Part shown: positions 6,880-14,619 of the stretch, one piece after another | How positions within the stretch are numbered: position 1 is the stretch's first letter | How the letters are laid out: every line of letters starts with the position of its first letter | Source: Bacteroidales bacterium UBA6340 | GTDB lineage: Bacteria > Bacteroidota > Bacteroidia > Bacteroidales > Paludibacteraceae | DNA: 43,074 nucleotides | Reading direction: 5' to 3' | Assembly: GCA_002440265.1 (NCBI GenBank) | Contig: DJSG01000017.1 | Span: forward strand, 1-43,074 | Notes under the pieces: generated by a model | What the model was told of the DNA's origin: nothing | What the model saw: only the letters and a program-made list of their open reading frames with translations | The model's database searches: none | Position numbers and translations under genes: made by a program

Positions 6880-8871
6880 TTACAAAATATGATACTGTAC
6901 AAACGCCTCGATGGCTTCGTAGTTCGCCAAGCCCAACTGCGCATAGAGTTCGGCGGTAGCGTGGTTGCGGTCTTCGGCGCGTTGCCAGAACAGACGCTCG
7001 TCGTTGCCCATGAACGGTGCCGACTCCATCTGACTCTGGTGCTTGAGGATGGTGTTGCGCTTGAATCGCAGTTCCTCAGGCGACATAGGCACAGCCATCT
7101 CGATGAGGTCCACTTCCCATTCCATCCATGCACCGCGGTACATCCATATGCGGCAGTCTTTCAGCCACTCGTCCCAAGCCTCGGTGTGCTTCAGTTCGTC
7201 CAAAGCGGCGAGCACGGCATCCAGACATACACGGTGTGTGCCGTGCGGGTCAGCCAGGTCGCCGGCAGCGAATATCTCCTGCGGCTTCACCTCAAGCAGC
7301 ACACGTTTCACAATGTCAATATCGGCTTGCGTGAGCGGTCCTTTCTTGATAGTACCTGTCTCGTAAAACGGCAGATTGAGGAAATGGATATGGTCGGTGG
7401 GCAGTCCCATATGGCGGCATGCTGCGGTAGCCTCGCCACGGCGGATAAGTGCCTTGACATTAAGGATTTCACGGCTGTCCTGGTCGCCCACTTTCTCGTT
7501 GTGGAAGAAGTGCATATACTCGTCGTACTTCTTGTCTATCACCTTGTCCTCGGGCAGGTGCATCAGTTTGTAGCCCTTCATAAAGTCCATGAAGCGTACC
7601 ACCTCGTCGTCGCAAACGGCTATGCAACCGCTGGTCTCGTAGGCGATATGCACGTTGTGCCCCTGTTTGATAAGGCGCGCAAAGGTGCCGCCCATCGATA
7701 TGACATCGTCATCGGGGTGCGGCGAGAAGATAAGCACGTCCTTCGGATAGGGTGTGGCACGCTCGGGGCGGTTGCTGTCATCGGCATTGGGCTTGCCGCC
7801 GGGCCAGCCGGTGATGGTATGCTGCAGGTCGTTGAATACCTTGATATTGCAGTTGTATGCCGAGGTGTAGAGCGTGATGAGTTCGCTCAGCCCGTGGTCG
7901 TTGTAGTCCTTGTTGGTCAGTTTGAGGATAGGCTTGTGTGTCTCTGCGCACAGCCATACCACGGCACGGCGCACCAGTTGGTCGTTCCACTCGCAGTTCG
8001 TAACTTCCCATGGGTGGTAGATACGCGTCAGTTGGTTGGCTGCTCCGAGGTCGAGAACCACTTGCGCGTTCTTGTGCAACTGCAGGAACGATGCGGGGCA
8101 GGCGGTGGAATACGGCACCTCAATCGCCTCGCGTACTATCGAAGCCTTGTGCTCGCCCCATGCCACCATCATTATCTCGCGCGCCTGCATGATGGTGTCA
8201 ATGCCCATCGTTACCGCGCTCACCGGTACCAACTCCGTATTACCGAAAATCACTTTCGCGTCCTCGCGGGAGTTATTGTCCAGAATGACGAGTCGGGTAG
8301 GGGAGTTCAACGGGGTACCGGGCTCATTGAATGCGATGTTTCCGGAGCGGCCGATACCCAACAACTGGAAGTCAATACCACCCTCCTCTGCAATCGTTTT
8401 CTCATACTTCTGGCAGAAGTCAATGATGTCCTCCTTCTTCAGGTCAAACGGCACCGTATGGATGTTCTCTTCCTTCACGTCCACATGGTCGAGCAACTGG
8501 CTGCGGATAAGTGCCATATTGCCCTCTGTCGGACTTGGCAACGGATAGTACTCGTAGGCATTGAAGACCACCACATTGGCAAAACTCAGCCCCTCCTCTT
8601 TGTGCATACGAACCAACTCGGCAAAGATGTCGCGCGTGGAACGACCTGCTACTAAGGATATTACGAATTTCTTACCCTCTTTCTGACGACTGCGAATCAA
8701 CTCCGCAATATGCGTTGCTACATAGTGCGTACCCTCGTGCGCCGTTTCATAGATGTTGGTGTGTACATGCTCCATGCGCGTTACGAGCGACAACTCGTAA
8801 GCATTTGCAGGACGGTACAATTTCTCCTCGACATGGCTCAGGGAAATTTGCTGACTTAGGTTATTTCTCAT
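6880..8871 (-). CDS. NagB-like / PIG-L deacetylase fusion protein
   Basis: This 663-aa cytoplasmic protein joins two domains. Residues about 30-285 are a NagB (glucosamine-6-phosphate deaminase) fold with FNAYEYYPL and LLGIGRSGNIAFNEPG. Residues about 380-640 are a PIG-L/LmbE N-acetylglucosamine deacetylase-like domain with SPHPDDDVISMGGT and DPHGTHRVC, giving the usual zinc ligands. Proteins of this length and layout occur in Bacteroidota and are usually called glucosamine-6-phosphate deaminase. Compared with E. coli NagB, the positions of Asp72, Asp141 and His143 appear to be Tyr, Ser and Asn; only Glu148 (FNEP) remains. The deaminase is therefore probably inactive or altered, while the deacetylase half looks intact. 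It is divergent from the kinase-murQ pair and has its own promoter. Confidence 0.88.
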   Translation of the reverse strand: MRNNLSQQISLSHVEEKLYRPANAYELSLVTRMEHVHTNIYETAHEGTHYVATHIAELIRSRQKEGKKFVISLVAGRSTRDIFAELVRMHKEEGLSFANVVVFNAYEYYPLPSPTEGNMALIRSQLLDHVDVKEENIHTVPFDLKKEDIIDFCQKYEKTIAEEGGIDFQLLGIGRSGNIAFNEPGTPLNSPTRLVILDNNSREDAKVIFGNTELVPVSAVTMGIDTIMQAREIMMVAWGEHKASIVREAIEVPYSTACPASFLQLHKNAQVVLDLGAANQLTRIYHPWEVTNCEWNDQLVRRAVVWLCAETHKPILKLTNKDYNDHGLSELITLYTSAYNCNIKVFNDLQHTITGWPGGKPNADDSNRPERATPYPKDVLIFSPHPDDDVISMGGTFARLIKQGHNVHIAYETSGCIAVCDDEVVRFMDFMKGYKLMHLPEDKVIDKKYDEYMHFFHNEKVGDQDSREILNVKALIRRGEATAACRHMGLPTDHIHFLNLPFYETGTIKKGPLTQADIDIVKRVLLEVKPQEIFAAGDLADPHGTHRVCLDAVLAALDELKHTEAWDEWLKDCRIWMYRGAWMEWEVDLIEMAVPMSPEELRFKRNTILKHQSQMESAPFMGNDERLFWQRAEDRNHATAELYAQLGLANYEAIEAFVQYHIL

Positions 8872-8910
8872 ATCACAATTTGTTTAACAGTTTGCATACT
8901 TTTCCGACTG

Positions 8911-8942
8911 CAAAAGTACTACTTTTTGTATTTTCCTGCAAA
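8911..8942 (-). promoter_or_regulatory. Promoter of the NagB-PIG-L gene
   Basis: On the minus strand TTTG (complement of 8939-8942), a 20-nt spacer and TACTTTTG (complement of 8911-8918) match the Bacteroidetes consensus exactly. The -7 element is 39 nt before the start codon. Confidence 0.75.
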
Positions 8943-8950
8943 CGGTTGCA
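8937..8950. promoter_or_regulatory. Candidate LacI-type operator over -33 element
   Basis: TGCAAACGGTTGCA is a near-palindrome (TGCAA-ACGG-TTGCA) with a central CG, like LacI-family operators. It covers the -33 TTTG of the nagB-fusion promoter and ends 18 nt before the -7 element. A 12/14 match (TGCCAACTGTTGCA) has the same placement at the susC promoter (11371-11384). Confidence 0.5.
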
Positions 8951-8979
8951 GAACTTTCCTGCAAAAAAGCAGTTTTTAT

Positions 8980-9013
8980 ATGTTGTGCAACATGTATTCG
9001 GGGGTTATGCTTG
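8980..9013 (+). promoter_or_regulatory. Possible second promoter with palindromic -33 element
   Basis: The palindrome ATGTTG-TG-CAACAT (8980-8993) contains GTTG at 8982-8985. Exactly 20 nt later comes TATGCTTG (9006-9013), a one-mismatch TAnnTTTG. This could be an upstream promoter for the kinase gene, or simply a regulator site. Confidence 0.35.
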
Positions 9014-9041
9014 CGCGTATCGTAGATAAGTGGTAACTTTG
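9010..9041 (+). promoter_or_regulatory. Promoter of the kinase-murQ genes
   Basis: CTTG (9010-9013), a 20-nt spacer and TAACTTTG (9034-9041) fit the Bacteroidetes consensus with one mismatch in the -33. The -7 is 75 nt before the kinase ATG. Confidence 0.65.
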
Positions 9042-9116
9042 CGGGCTGTTAAAGCAGAACAAACGTTTGTTTTTTGCTCCTAAGCAGTATGTTGCAGATA
9101 TAAAACGAGAATAGAC

Positions 9117-9977
9117 ATGATACTAATTGCAGATTCGGGTTCTACCAAGACCCATTGGTGTTTGATGACTGCCTCGGGGCAGAGCAGCGAGTTCTTTATG
9201 GACGGTATCAACCCGTTCTATCAGACCGCCGATGCTATCAAGAACAGCGTGAGCAACCAACTCCTTCCGCAGATGTCACATCTGATGTGGGCGGGCAAAA
9301 TCACCCATATCTATTTCTATGGCGCAGGTTGCACGCCCGAAAAGATACCCGTATTGAAATCCGCGCTGGAGGGCATCTTCAAGTCGGCTGTGGTGGAGGT
9401 GTACTCCGACATGGTAGGCGCGGCATGCGGCCTGCTGGGGCACAGTGAAGGTGTGGCGTGCATCCTCGGCACGGGAGCTAACTCCTGCCTGTGGAACGGC
9501 AAGGAAATCGTGAAGAACGTGCCTGCACTCGGCTTCATCCTTGGTGACGAAGGCAGTGGTGCCGTACTCGGCAAACGCCTCGTGGCAGACCTCCTCAAGA
9601 ACCAACTCAGCGATGAACTCAAGGACAAGTTCCTCACCCAATACGGCATCACGGCTGCGGACATCATCGAGAACGTGTATCGCAAGCCTTTCCCCAACCG
9701 CTACTTGGCATCGCTCAGCAAGTTCTGCGCCGAGAATATCGACAACCCGTTGATTTACAAGTTGGTATATGACCACTTCGACTACTTCGCCAAGCGTATT
9801 CTGACGCAATATCCTGCCCTGCCCATCGGCTTCATCGGCTCGATTGCGTACTATTATCAGGACGTGCTGAAGAAGGTCTTGGCGGACAACGGCTTCTCGG
9901 TAGCCCAAATCCTCCAAAGCCCTATGGAGGGTCTCAAAGAGTACCACAAGAACGACATCGTACCCACAATGGAGTAG
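9117..9977 (+). CDS. BadF/BcrA-type N-acetylglucosamine/N-acetylmuramate kinase
   Basis: This 286-aa ASKHA-fold kinase belongs to the BadF/BadG/BcrA/BcrD family. Phosphate-1 motif: IADSGSTKTHWCLM (residues 4-17). Phosphate-2 and adenosine-type motifs: GTGANSCLWNG (about 118) and LGDEGSGAVLGKRL (about 140). Family members phosphorylate GlcNAc, and Clostridium MurK, of the same superfamily, also accepts MurNAc. The next gene downstream is murQ, which needs MurNAc-6-phosphate, so a MurNAc-accepting kinase is likely here (inference). It is cytoplasmic, about the usual bacterial length for the short form, and its product would feed MurQ and the amino-sugar-6-phosphate pool. Confidence 0.87.
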   Translation: MILIADSGSTKTHWCLMTASGQSSEFFMDGINPFYQTADAIKNSVSNQLLPQMSHLMWAGKITHIYFYGAGCTPEKIPVLKSALEGIFKSAVVEVYSDMVGAACGLLGHSEGVACILGTGANSCLWNGKEIVKNVPALGFILGDEGSGAVLGKRLVADLLKNQLSDELKDKFLTQYGITAADIIENVYRKPFPNRYLASLSKFCAENIDNPLIYKLVYDHFDYFAKRILTQYPALPIGFIGSIAYYYQDVLKKVLADNGFSVAQILQSPMEGLKEYHKNDIVPTME

Positions 9978-10007
9978 GGTACAGAATGTTCTGTGCTGAT
10001 AAATAGG

Positions 10008-10096
10008 TATGCTACGCACATTAATTATTAATTATTACCTATTACTAAAAATGACTGTGCTTCGCATATTAACTATTAACCATTAACTATTACTTA
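10008..10096 (+). repeat. AT-rich dispersed repeat before murQ
   Basis: Two imperfect ~40-bp copies follow each other: GCTACGCACATTAATTATTA... and GCTTCGCATATTAACTATTA.... Each continues in 7-bp ATTAACT-like steps. The segment CCATTAACTATTACTTA (10080-10096) is repeated exactly at 42705-42721, again just before a GTG start codon. Confidence 0.65.
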
Positions 10097-10103
10097 ATAA
10101 GCC

Positions 10104-10916
10104 GTGTTTGTAAAAATCACCGAACAACCCTCTCTGCACGACCACCTGGACGAAAAGCCGGTGGGTGAACTGCTGCGGGAGATGAACGAGGAGGACCAGA
10201 AGGTGGCGCTTGCCGTCCGCGAGGTCATTCCTCAGATAGAGAAACTGGTCGAAGGTATCGTGCCGCGCATGAAGCAGGGCGGACGTATCTTCTACATGGG
10301 CGCAGGCACCAGCGGCCGCCTTGGTGTGCTGGATGCTAGCGAGATACCGCCTACCTTTGGTATGCCCAACACCTATGTGATTGGTCTCATCGCAGGGGGC
10401 GACATTGCCCTCCGCAACCCTGTGGAGAAAGCCGAAGACGACCCCGAACGCTCGTGGCAGGAACTGCAGGAGCACCACATCACCCCCCTTGACACCGTCA
10501 TTGGCATCGCGGCCTCGGGCACCACACCTTATGTAATAGGTGCGCTCGAGCACGCACGCGCATTCGGGTGCCTCACGGCATCTATCTCGTGCAACCCCGA
10601 TTCGCCGGTGGCGCACGCTGCGGAGATTGCCATCGAACCTATCGTAGGTCCCGAGTTCGTGACCGGCTCCACGCGCCTCAAGTCGGGTACGGCACAGAAA
10701 CTCATCTGCAATATGATTACCACCACCACCATGATTAAGTTGGGTCGTGTCAAGGGCAACAAGATGGTCAATATGCAGTTGAGCAACAAGAAACTCGTCG
10801 ACCGCGGCACCCGTATGCTGGTTGAGGAACTGGGTCTGGACTACGACAAGGCACAGCATCTCCTCCTCCTCCACGGCAGCGTCAAGAAGGCGATGGACGC
10901 CTATCGCGGAGAGTAA
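10104..10916 (+). CDS. murQ: N-acetylmuramic acid 6-phosphate etherase
   Basis: MurQ cleaves the lactyl ether of MurNAc-6-phosphate, giving GlcNAc-6-phosphate and D-lactate. This is the committing step of peptidoglycan amino-sugar recycling in the cytoplasm. The 270-aa protein shows the MurQ hallmark GRIFYMGAGTSGRLGVLDAS, then EIPPTFGMP with the catalytic Glu (about residues 54-85). A SIS sugar-isomerase fold follows, with GIAASGTTPYVIGAL and FVTGSTRLKSGTAQK. The start is GTG (VFVKITEQPS), consistent with the usual MurQ N-terminus, and an upstream in-frame TAA excludes extension. It is 126 nt after the kinase on the same strand, across an AT-rich repeat, and probably in the same transcript. 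Confidence 0.95.
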   Translation: MFVKITEQPSLHDHLDEKPVGELLREMNEEDQKVALAVREVIPQIEKLVEGIVPRMKQGGRIFYMGAGTSGRLGVLDASEIPPTFGMPNTYVIGLIAGGDIALRNPVEKAEDDPERSWQELQEHHITPLDTVIGIAASGTTPYVIGALEHARAFGCLTASISCNPDSPVAHAAEIAIEPIVGPEFVTGSTRLKSGTAQKLICNMITTTTMIKLGRVKGNKMVNMQLSNKKLVDRGTRMLVEELGLDYDKAQHLLLLHGSVKKAMDAYRGE

Positions 10917-10920
10917 TAGT

Positions 10921-10949
10921 CCGCCTCTCTGAGAGGGTCGGGGGAGTCC
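10921..10949 (+). repeat. REP-like repeat after murQ
   Basis: CCGCCTCTCTGAGAGGG followed by TCGGGGGAGTC belongs to the family at 3103 and 5355. Its CGGGGG at 10939 is also the first anchor of the 11-bp array that follows. Confidence 0.6.
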
Positions 10950-11250
10950 CGTGTTATTCTCGAGTCTTTATCGGGTTATTAACGGGTTATTATCGGGTTA
11001 TTAACGGGTTGTTCCCGAGAGTATACCGAGACCTTCCCGTGAAGATGCTGAGAGGGGTGCGAGTGGATGCCGGGTCAAACAGCAAGGGTGAAGCGTAAGG
11101 CAGGTGCGCGTAGCGCACTGAGTGCCGTAGCGACGCGAAAGCCGGTGGCTTGAGCAGAACTCCTTATAAGCAAGGGATGAGCAAGGGATAGGCAACGTAA
11201 TAGACCCTAATTTGGAGACCCTGCCGAGCAAAATTAACGGGAAATTAACG
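10939..11250 (+). repeat. Long 11-bp phased array between murQ and susC
   Basis: CGRG-like anchors (CGGG, CGAG, CGTG, TGAG) start at 10939, 10950, 10961, 10972, 10983, 10994, 11005, 11016, 11027, 11038, 11049, 11060 and 11071. GCAAGG follows at 11082, 11170, 11181 and GCAAC at 11192. GGAG is at 11214 and CGAG at 11225. All are on one 11-bp grid. AATTAACGG units (11238, 11249) continue with period 11 in a shifted phase. From 11268 three TTTAATGG units follow. I find no convincing gene in 10917-11502. Confidence 0.75.
11089..11167 (+). repeat. Structured dispersed repeat, copy 1
   Basis: This 79-bp segment runs from GTGAAGCGTAAGGCA to AGAACTCCTTAT and matches the start and end of 42892-43012. 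It holds a hairpin GTGCGC-gta-GCGCAC (11104-11118) inside GGCA...TGCC, then AGCC-ggt-GGCT. The stem of the other copy has compensatory changes. Confidence 0.6.
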
Positions 11251-11370
11251 GCAATTAACGGAGCCTTTTTAATGGGTCTTTAATGGTCTTTAATGGAGCC
11301 GAAAGAATTATCTGGTGGAGCAGGGACTTGCATTTTGCAGGGTAGCGTTGTTAAATTAAGGTTATTTTGT

Positions 11371-11384
11371 TGCCAACTGTTGCA
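11371..11384. promoter_or_regulatory. Candidate operator at susC, matches nagB site
   Basis: TGCCAACTGTTGCA matches the nagB-fusion site TGCAAACGGTTGCA at 12 of 14 positions. It covers the -33 GTTG and ends 18 nt before the -7, exactly as at nagB. Confidence 0.45.
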
Positions 11385-11410
11385 CGGATGAAAACTTATT
11401 CGTAACTTTG
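11379..11410 (+). promoter_or_regulatory. Promoter of the susC operon
   Basis: GTTG (11379-11382), a 20-nt spacer and TAACTTTG (11403-11410) fit the Bacteroidetes consensus with one mismatch. A 92-nt leader precedes the susC ATG. Confidence 0.7.
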
Positions 11411-11502
11411 TGGCAGAATTGAAAGGAAGAATTGCTGCGGAACCAAGAAACATCGGTTATATGTTGAATGATAAATTTGAACGATAAACAAATCTGATAT
11501 TT

Positions 11503-14500
11503 ATGAAGAGATTATTCTTTATGCTCACTTGTTTGCTGGCGGCTGTGGCTGTTAATGCCACTGTCACGGTGACGGGTGTAGTCACTTCTGCGGAGGATAA
11601 GGAGCCTGTGATTGGTGCTTCTGTCTTGGAGAAGGGTACGACCAACGGTACCATTACCGATTTCGACGGTATGTACACGCTTACCGTGCAGGATGGTGCC
11701 ACGTTGGAGATTAGTTACGTGGGTATGAAAACCCAAGAGGTGAAGGTTACCGGCACGCAGCACAATGTCGTCCTTCAGGGCGACGCCATCGCTGTCGAGG
11801 AGGTGGTTGTCACCGCCATGGGCGTCGTCCAAGAGAAGAAACGCCTTAACTTCGCCGTGCAGAACGTAGGGGCAGACGACCTTACTGACGGCAAGTCGGC
11901 AAATATACTCAACTCCCTGCAAGGCAAGGTGGCGGGTGTTAATGTAACCACAGGCGGTGGTTCGCCTAACTCTGGCAGCCAGTTGATTATCCGTGGTGTA
12001 ACCTCTATATCCTCCACGCAAACCAACGAGCCGTTGGTTATCTTGGATGGTATGCCACTTACGGGCGGTTTGGGTGATATCAACCCCAACGATATTGAGT
12101 CGGTTACGGTGCTGAAAGGTGCTGCTGCGTCTGCTCTGTACGGTCAAGAGGCTGCCAATGGCGTTTTGATGGTCACTACAAAAAGTGCTTCTGCGGGAAA
12201 ACTGACTGCAACAGTCAATGGCTCGTGGCAGTTTGATACACCGGCTAACCTGATAAAGACGCAGAATATGTATATGTCCGGCTCGCAGGGCTTCTATAAG
12301 GAGCAGACCAAGAACGGTTGGGGACCTGTCCTAAACCCTGTGGGTACGACCAACCCCGCAGAGACCTACGACAATGTGCGCAACTACTTCAAGGACTATG
12401 GTTTCTACCACAAGTACGATATGTCACTGTCGGGTGGTACGGACAAGTTCCAAGCACTCGCATCGGCATCATACTCCAATGCGGAGGGTATCGTGGTGAA
12501 CGACTACCGCCAGAAAGTAACGGCGATGTTAAAAGGTACGTATTCACCGAATAAGTACCTGACTATGAGCCTTATGGCAAATGTGATACACAATACCTAT
12601 CGTAGTGCAGGCAGCGTGAGCGGTATCTACTCATGGCCTATCAACGACGATATCCGCAACTACGAAACGGAAACCGGCGACATCCGTTTCCTCTACTATG
12701 CGGACGAGAAAGCCGACTCCCCTATATCTCCTCTTTATTCACGCTACCGCGATGAGGGTGTGAACAAAAGCACACGTACCTTGTTGACGGGTTCCATCAC
12801 GGCAAAGCCTGTAAAGGGACTTGAGATTACCGCCCGTTTGAGCATGGACCAAAACAATTACCACTACGACGGATACACAGTGCCTCGTTTCTCTGATACC
12901 AATTTGGCTCCTGAGCAGAATATCACTGACCCGTACTTGACCCAGGAACAGTTGGATAAAATTAGCAAATCGTTGTTGGGTGAATATAGTTACTCGCAGT
13001 CTGAAGGACGCCTGTTGACAGGAAACTTGCTGGCTACCTACCATTTGGACTTGCCAAAAGATTTCGGTATGGACTTTATGGTCGGTGGAGAACTGAAAGA
13101 CCGCACATCCATATCTTCGTCTATGATGGGGCGTGACTTTGTCATCCCCGGGGTGTATAGTATTGGAAACACCAACTATATCAACGGCACAGATGATGTC
13201 AAACTCACACACACACAACGGCGTAGTGCAGGTGTCTATGGAGAGATACGCGGCGACTATAAGGGAATTGCTTCGCTCTCTGTTACTTCGCGTTGGGACT
13301 GGTCATCTACATTAGCAATGGAGTATTGCCCGTATTGGTACCCCTCTGTAACAGGTGGTTTGATTCTCTCAGAGTTGATTCCCGGGCTGAACGAGACCAA
13401 GGATAATTGGTTCTCCTACTGGAAGATACGTGGCAACTTCGCTATGGTAGGTAAAGATGCACCGGCTTACTTGATGGACCGCCGTTTCACGCAGTACGCT
13501 ACATTGCCTGATGGTGGTTATGGCGCAAATGCCAGTGCCAGTGTCGGTGCCGACATCAAACCGGAAATATCCAAGTCTTGGGAGATAGGTACGGACATCC
13601 GCTTCTTGAACAACAGACTGCGTATGGACCTTGCATATTACAGCCAAGCCACAGAAAACCAAATCGTTACTGTGCGTGTCAGCCATGCTGCGGGGTATGT
13701 GCTCCAGACGCGCAACGAGGGTAGCGTCAAGAACCAGGGTATGGAGTTATCGTTGGACGGCGACATCATCAAACAAAACGGTTGGTTGTGGACGATGGGT
13801 GTGAACGTAGGTTTCAACCGTGGCGTGGTAACAGCATTGCCTGAAGGTATGGTCGAGATACAGGGTACACAGTATGGGGACATCTTCCCGACGGCTTACC
13901 TCAATGGTAGTACCACAGCCATCTCGGGTAAAGACTATGCACGTACTGCTGATGGCAGAATCATCTGCGATGAGAACGGCTATCCTACTATCAACCCATC
14001 CAAGTCGGTACTTATTGGTAACCGCGAACCGTTGTTCTCTGCAGGTCTCAGCACAATGCTCAAGTACAAAGGTTTCTCTCTCTCCTTGCAGTTCGACGGA
14101 CGTGTAGGCGGTGATGTGGTCAACGTAACTGGACGCGGATTGTGGTCAAGTGGTATGCACTCTGCTATTCCGCAATATCGTGGTCGCCAAGTGGTATGGG
14201 ATGGTGTAGTGGCTGCCGGTACGGATGCGGACGGTAATACTATCTACGAGCAGAATACCAAACCGATTGCATTGGACGCAACTACGCTCACCAACTACTA
14301 CTACAACGTATCGTCCAATTTCTTGGAGGACGGCTCTTACATACGTTTGCAATATGCTACTATTGCGTATGACTTTGCACCTATGCTCAAGAACGTCAAG
14401 GGTATTGAGGGCATAAAACTCTCATTCACAGGTACCAACCTTTTCTTGCTTACGCGCTATACGGGTTCAGACCCGCAGGTGAATGCAAGCACAGGTACTG

Positions 14501-14583
14501 CGGGTACGGGAGCTGCAGGTATTGATAATTATGCTATTCCAAACACGCGCGGTTTCAATATGGCAGTGCAAGTTACATTCTAA
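11503..14583 (+). CDS. SusC/RagA-family TonB-dependent outer-membrane transporter
   Basis: This 1026-aa outer-membrane importer has a signal peptide (about residues 1-19, ending VNA). A carboxypeptidase-D-regulatory-like domain follows (about 20-95: VTVTGVVTSAEDKEPVIGAS, TNGTITDFDGMYTLTV). A SusC-type EEVVVTAMGVVQEKK segment is near 98-112. The plug domain (about 115-225) includes LIIRGVTSI, PLVILDGMPL, IESVTVLKGAAASALYGQ and ANGVLMVTTK. The rest forms the barrel and ends in the aromatic RGFNMAVQVTF. Such proteins import glycan or peptide fragments across the outer membrane with a SusD partner, which is encoded immediately downstream. The substrate is not shown by sequence; context suggests amino-sugar-containing fragments. 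Confidence 0.95.
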   Translation: MKRLFFMLTCLLAAVAVNATVTVTGVVTSAEDKEPVIGASVLEKGTTNGTITDFDGMYTLTVQDGATLEISYVGMKTQEVKVTGTQHNVVLQGDAIAVEEVVVTAMGVVQEKKRLNFAVQNVGADDLTDGKSANILNSLQGKVAGVNVTTGGGSPNSGSQLIIRGVTSISSTQTNEPLVILDGMPLTGGLGDINPNDIESVTVLKGAAASALYGQEAANGVLMVTTKSASAGKLTATVNGSWQFDTPANLIKTQNMYMSGSQGFYKEQTKNGWGPVLNPVGTTNPAETYDNVRNYFKDYGFYHKYDMSLSGGTDKFQALASASYSNAEGIVVNDYRQKVTAMLKGTYSPNKYLTMSLMANVIHNTYRSAGSVSGIYSWPINDDIRNYETETGDIRFLYYADEKADSPISPLYSRYRDEGVNKSTRTLLTGSITAKPVKGLEITARLSMDQNNYHYDGYTVPRFSDTNLAPEQNITDPYLTQEQLDKISKSLLGEYSYSQSEGRLLTGNLLATYHLDLPKDFGMDFMVGGELKDRTSISSSMMGRDFVIPGVYSIGNTNYINGTDDVKLTHTQRRSAGVYGEIRGDYKGIASLSVTSRWDWSSTLAMEYCPYWYPSVTGGLILSELIPGLNETKDNWFSYWKIRGNFAMVGKDAPAYLMDRRFTQYATLPDGGYGANASASVGADIKPEISKSWEIGTDIRFLNNRLRMDLAYYSQATENQIVTVRVSHAAGYVLQTRNEGSVKNQGMELSLDGDIIKQNGWLWTMGVNVGFNRGVVTALPEGMVEIQGTQYGDIFPTAYLNGSTTAISGKDYARTADGRIICDENGYPTINPSKSVLIGNREPLFSAGLSTMLKYKGFSLSLQFDGRVGGDVVNVTGRGLWSSGMHSAIPQYRGRQVVWDGVVAAGTDADGNTIYEQNTKPIALDATTLTNYYYNVSSNFLEDGSYIRLQYATIAYDFAPMLKNVKGIEGIKLSFTGTNLFLLTRYTGSDPQVNASTGTAGTGAAGIDNYAIPNTRGFNMAVQVTF

Positions 14584-14619
14584 ACAACTATGACAATTCA
14601 TTTGATAAGGAACAATAAT

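Noticed and set aside
5624..8655. Long plus-strand open frames (422 and 611 codons) opposite the glycosyltransferase and NagB-fusion genes
   Set aside because: They are antisense to genes with clear motifs, show no family features or signal peptides, and arise from the codon bias of the real genes. The same holds for long antisense frames at 22507-24084, 29626-31512 and 38547-39833.
11001..11231. 76-codon minus-strand frame in the murQ-susC spacer
   Set aside because: It is made entirely of the 11-bp array and structured repeat and shows no protein features.
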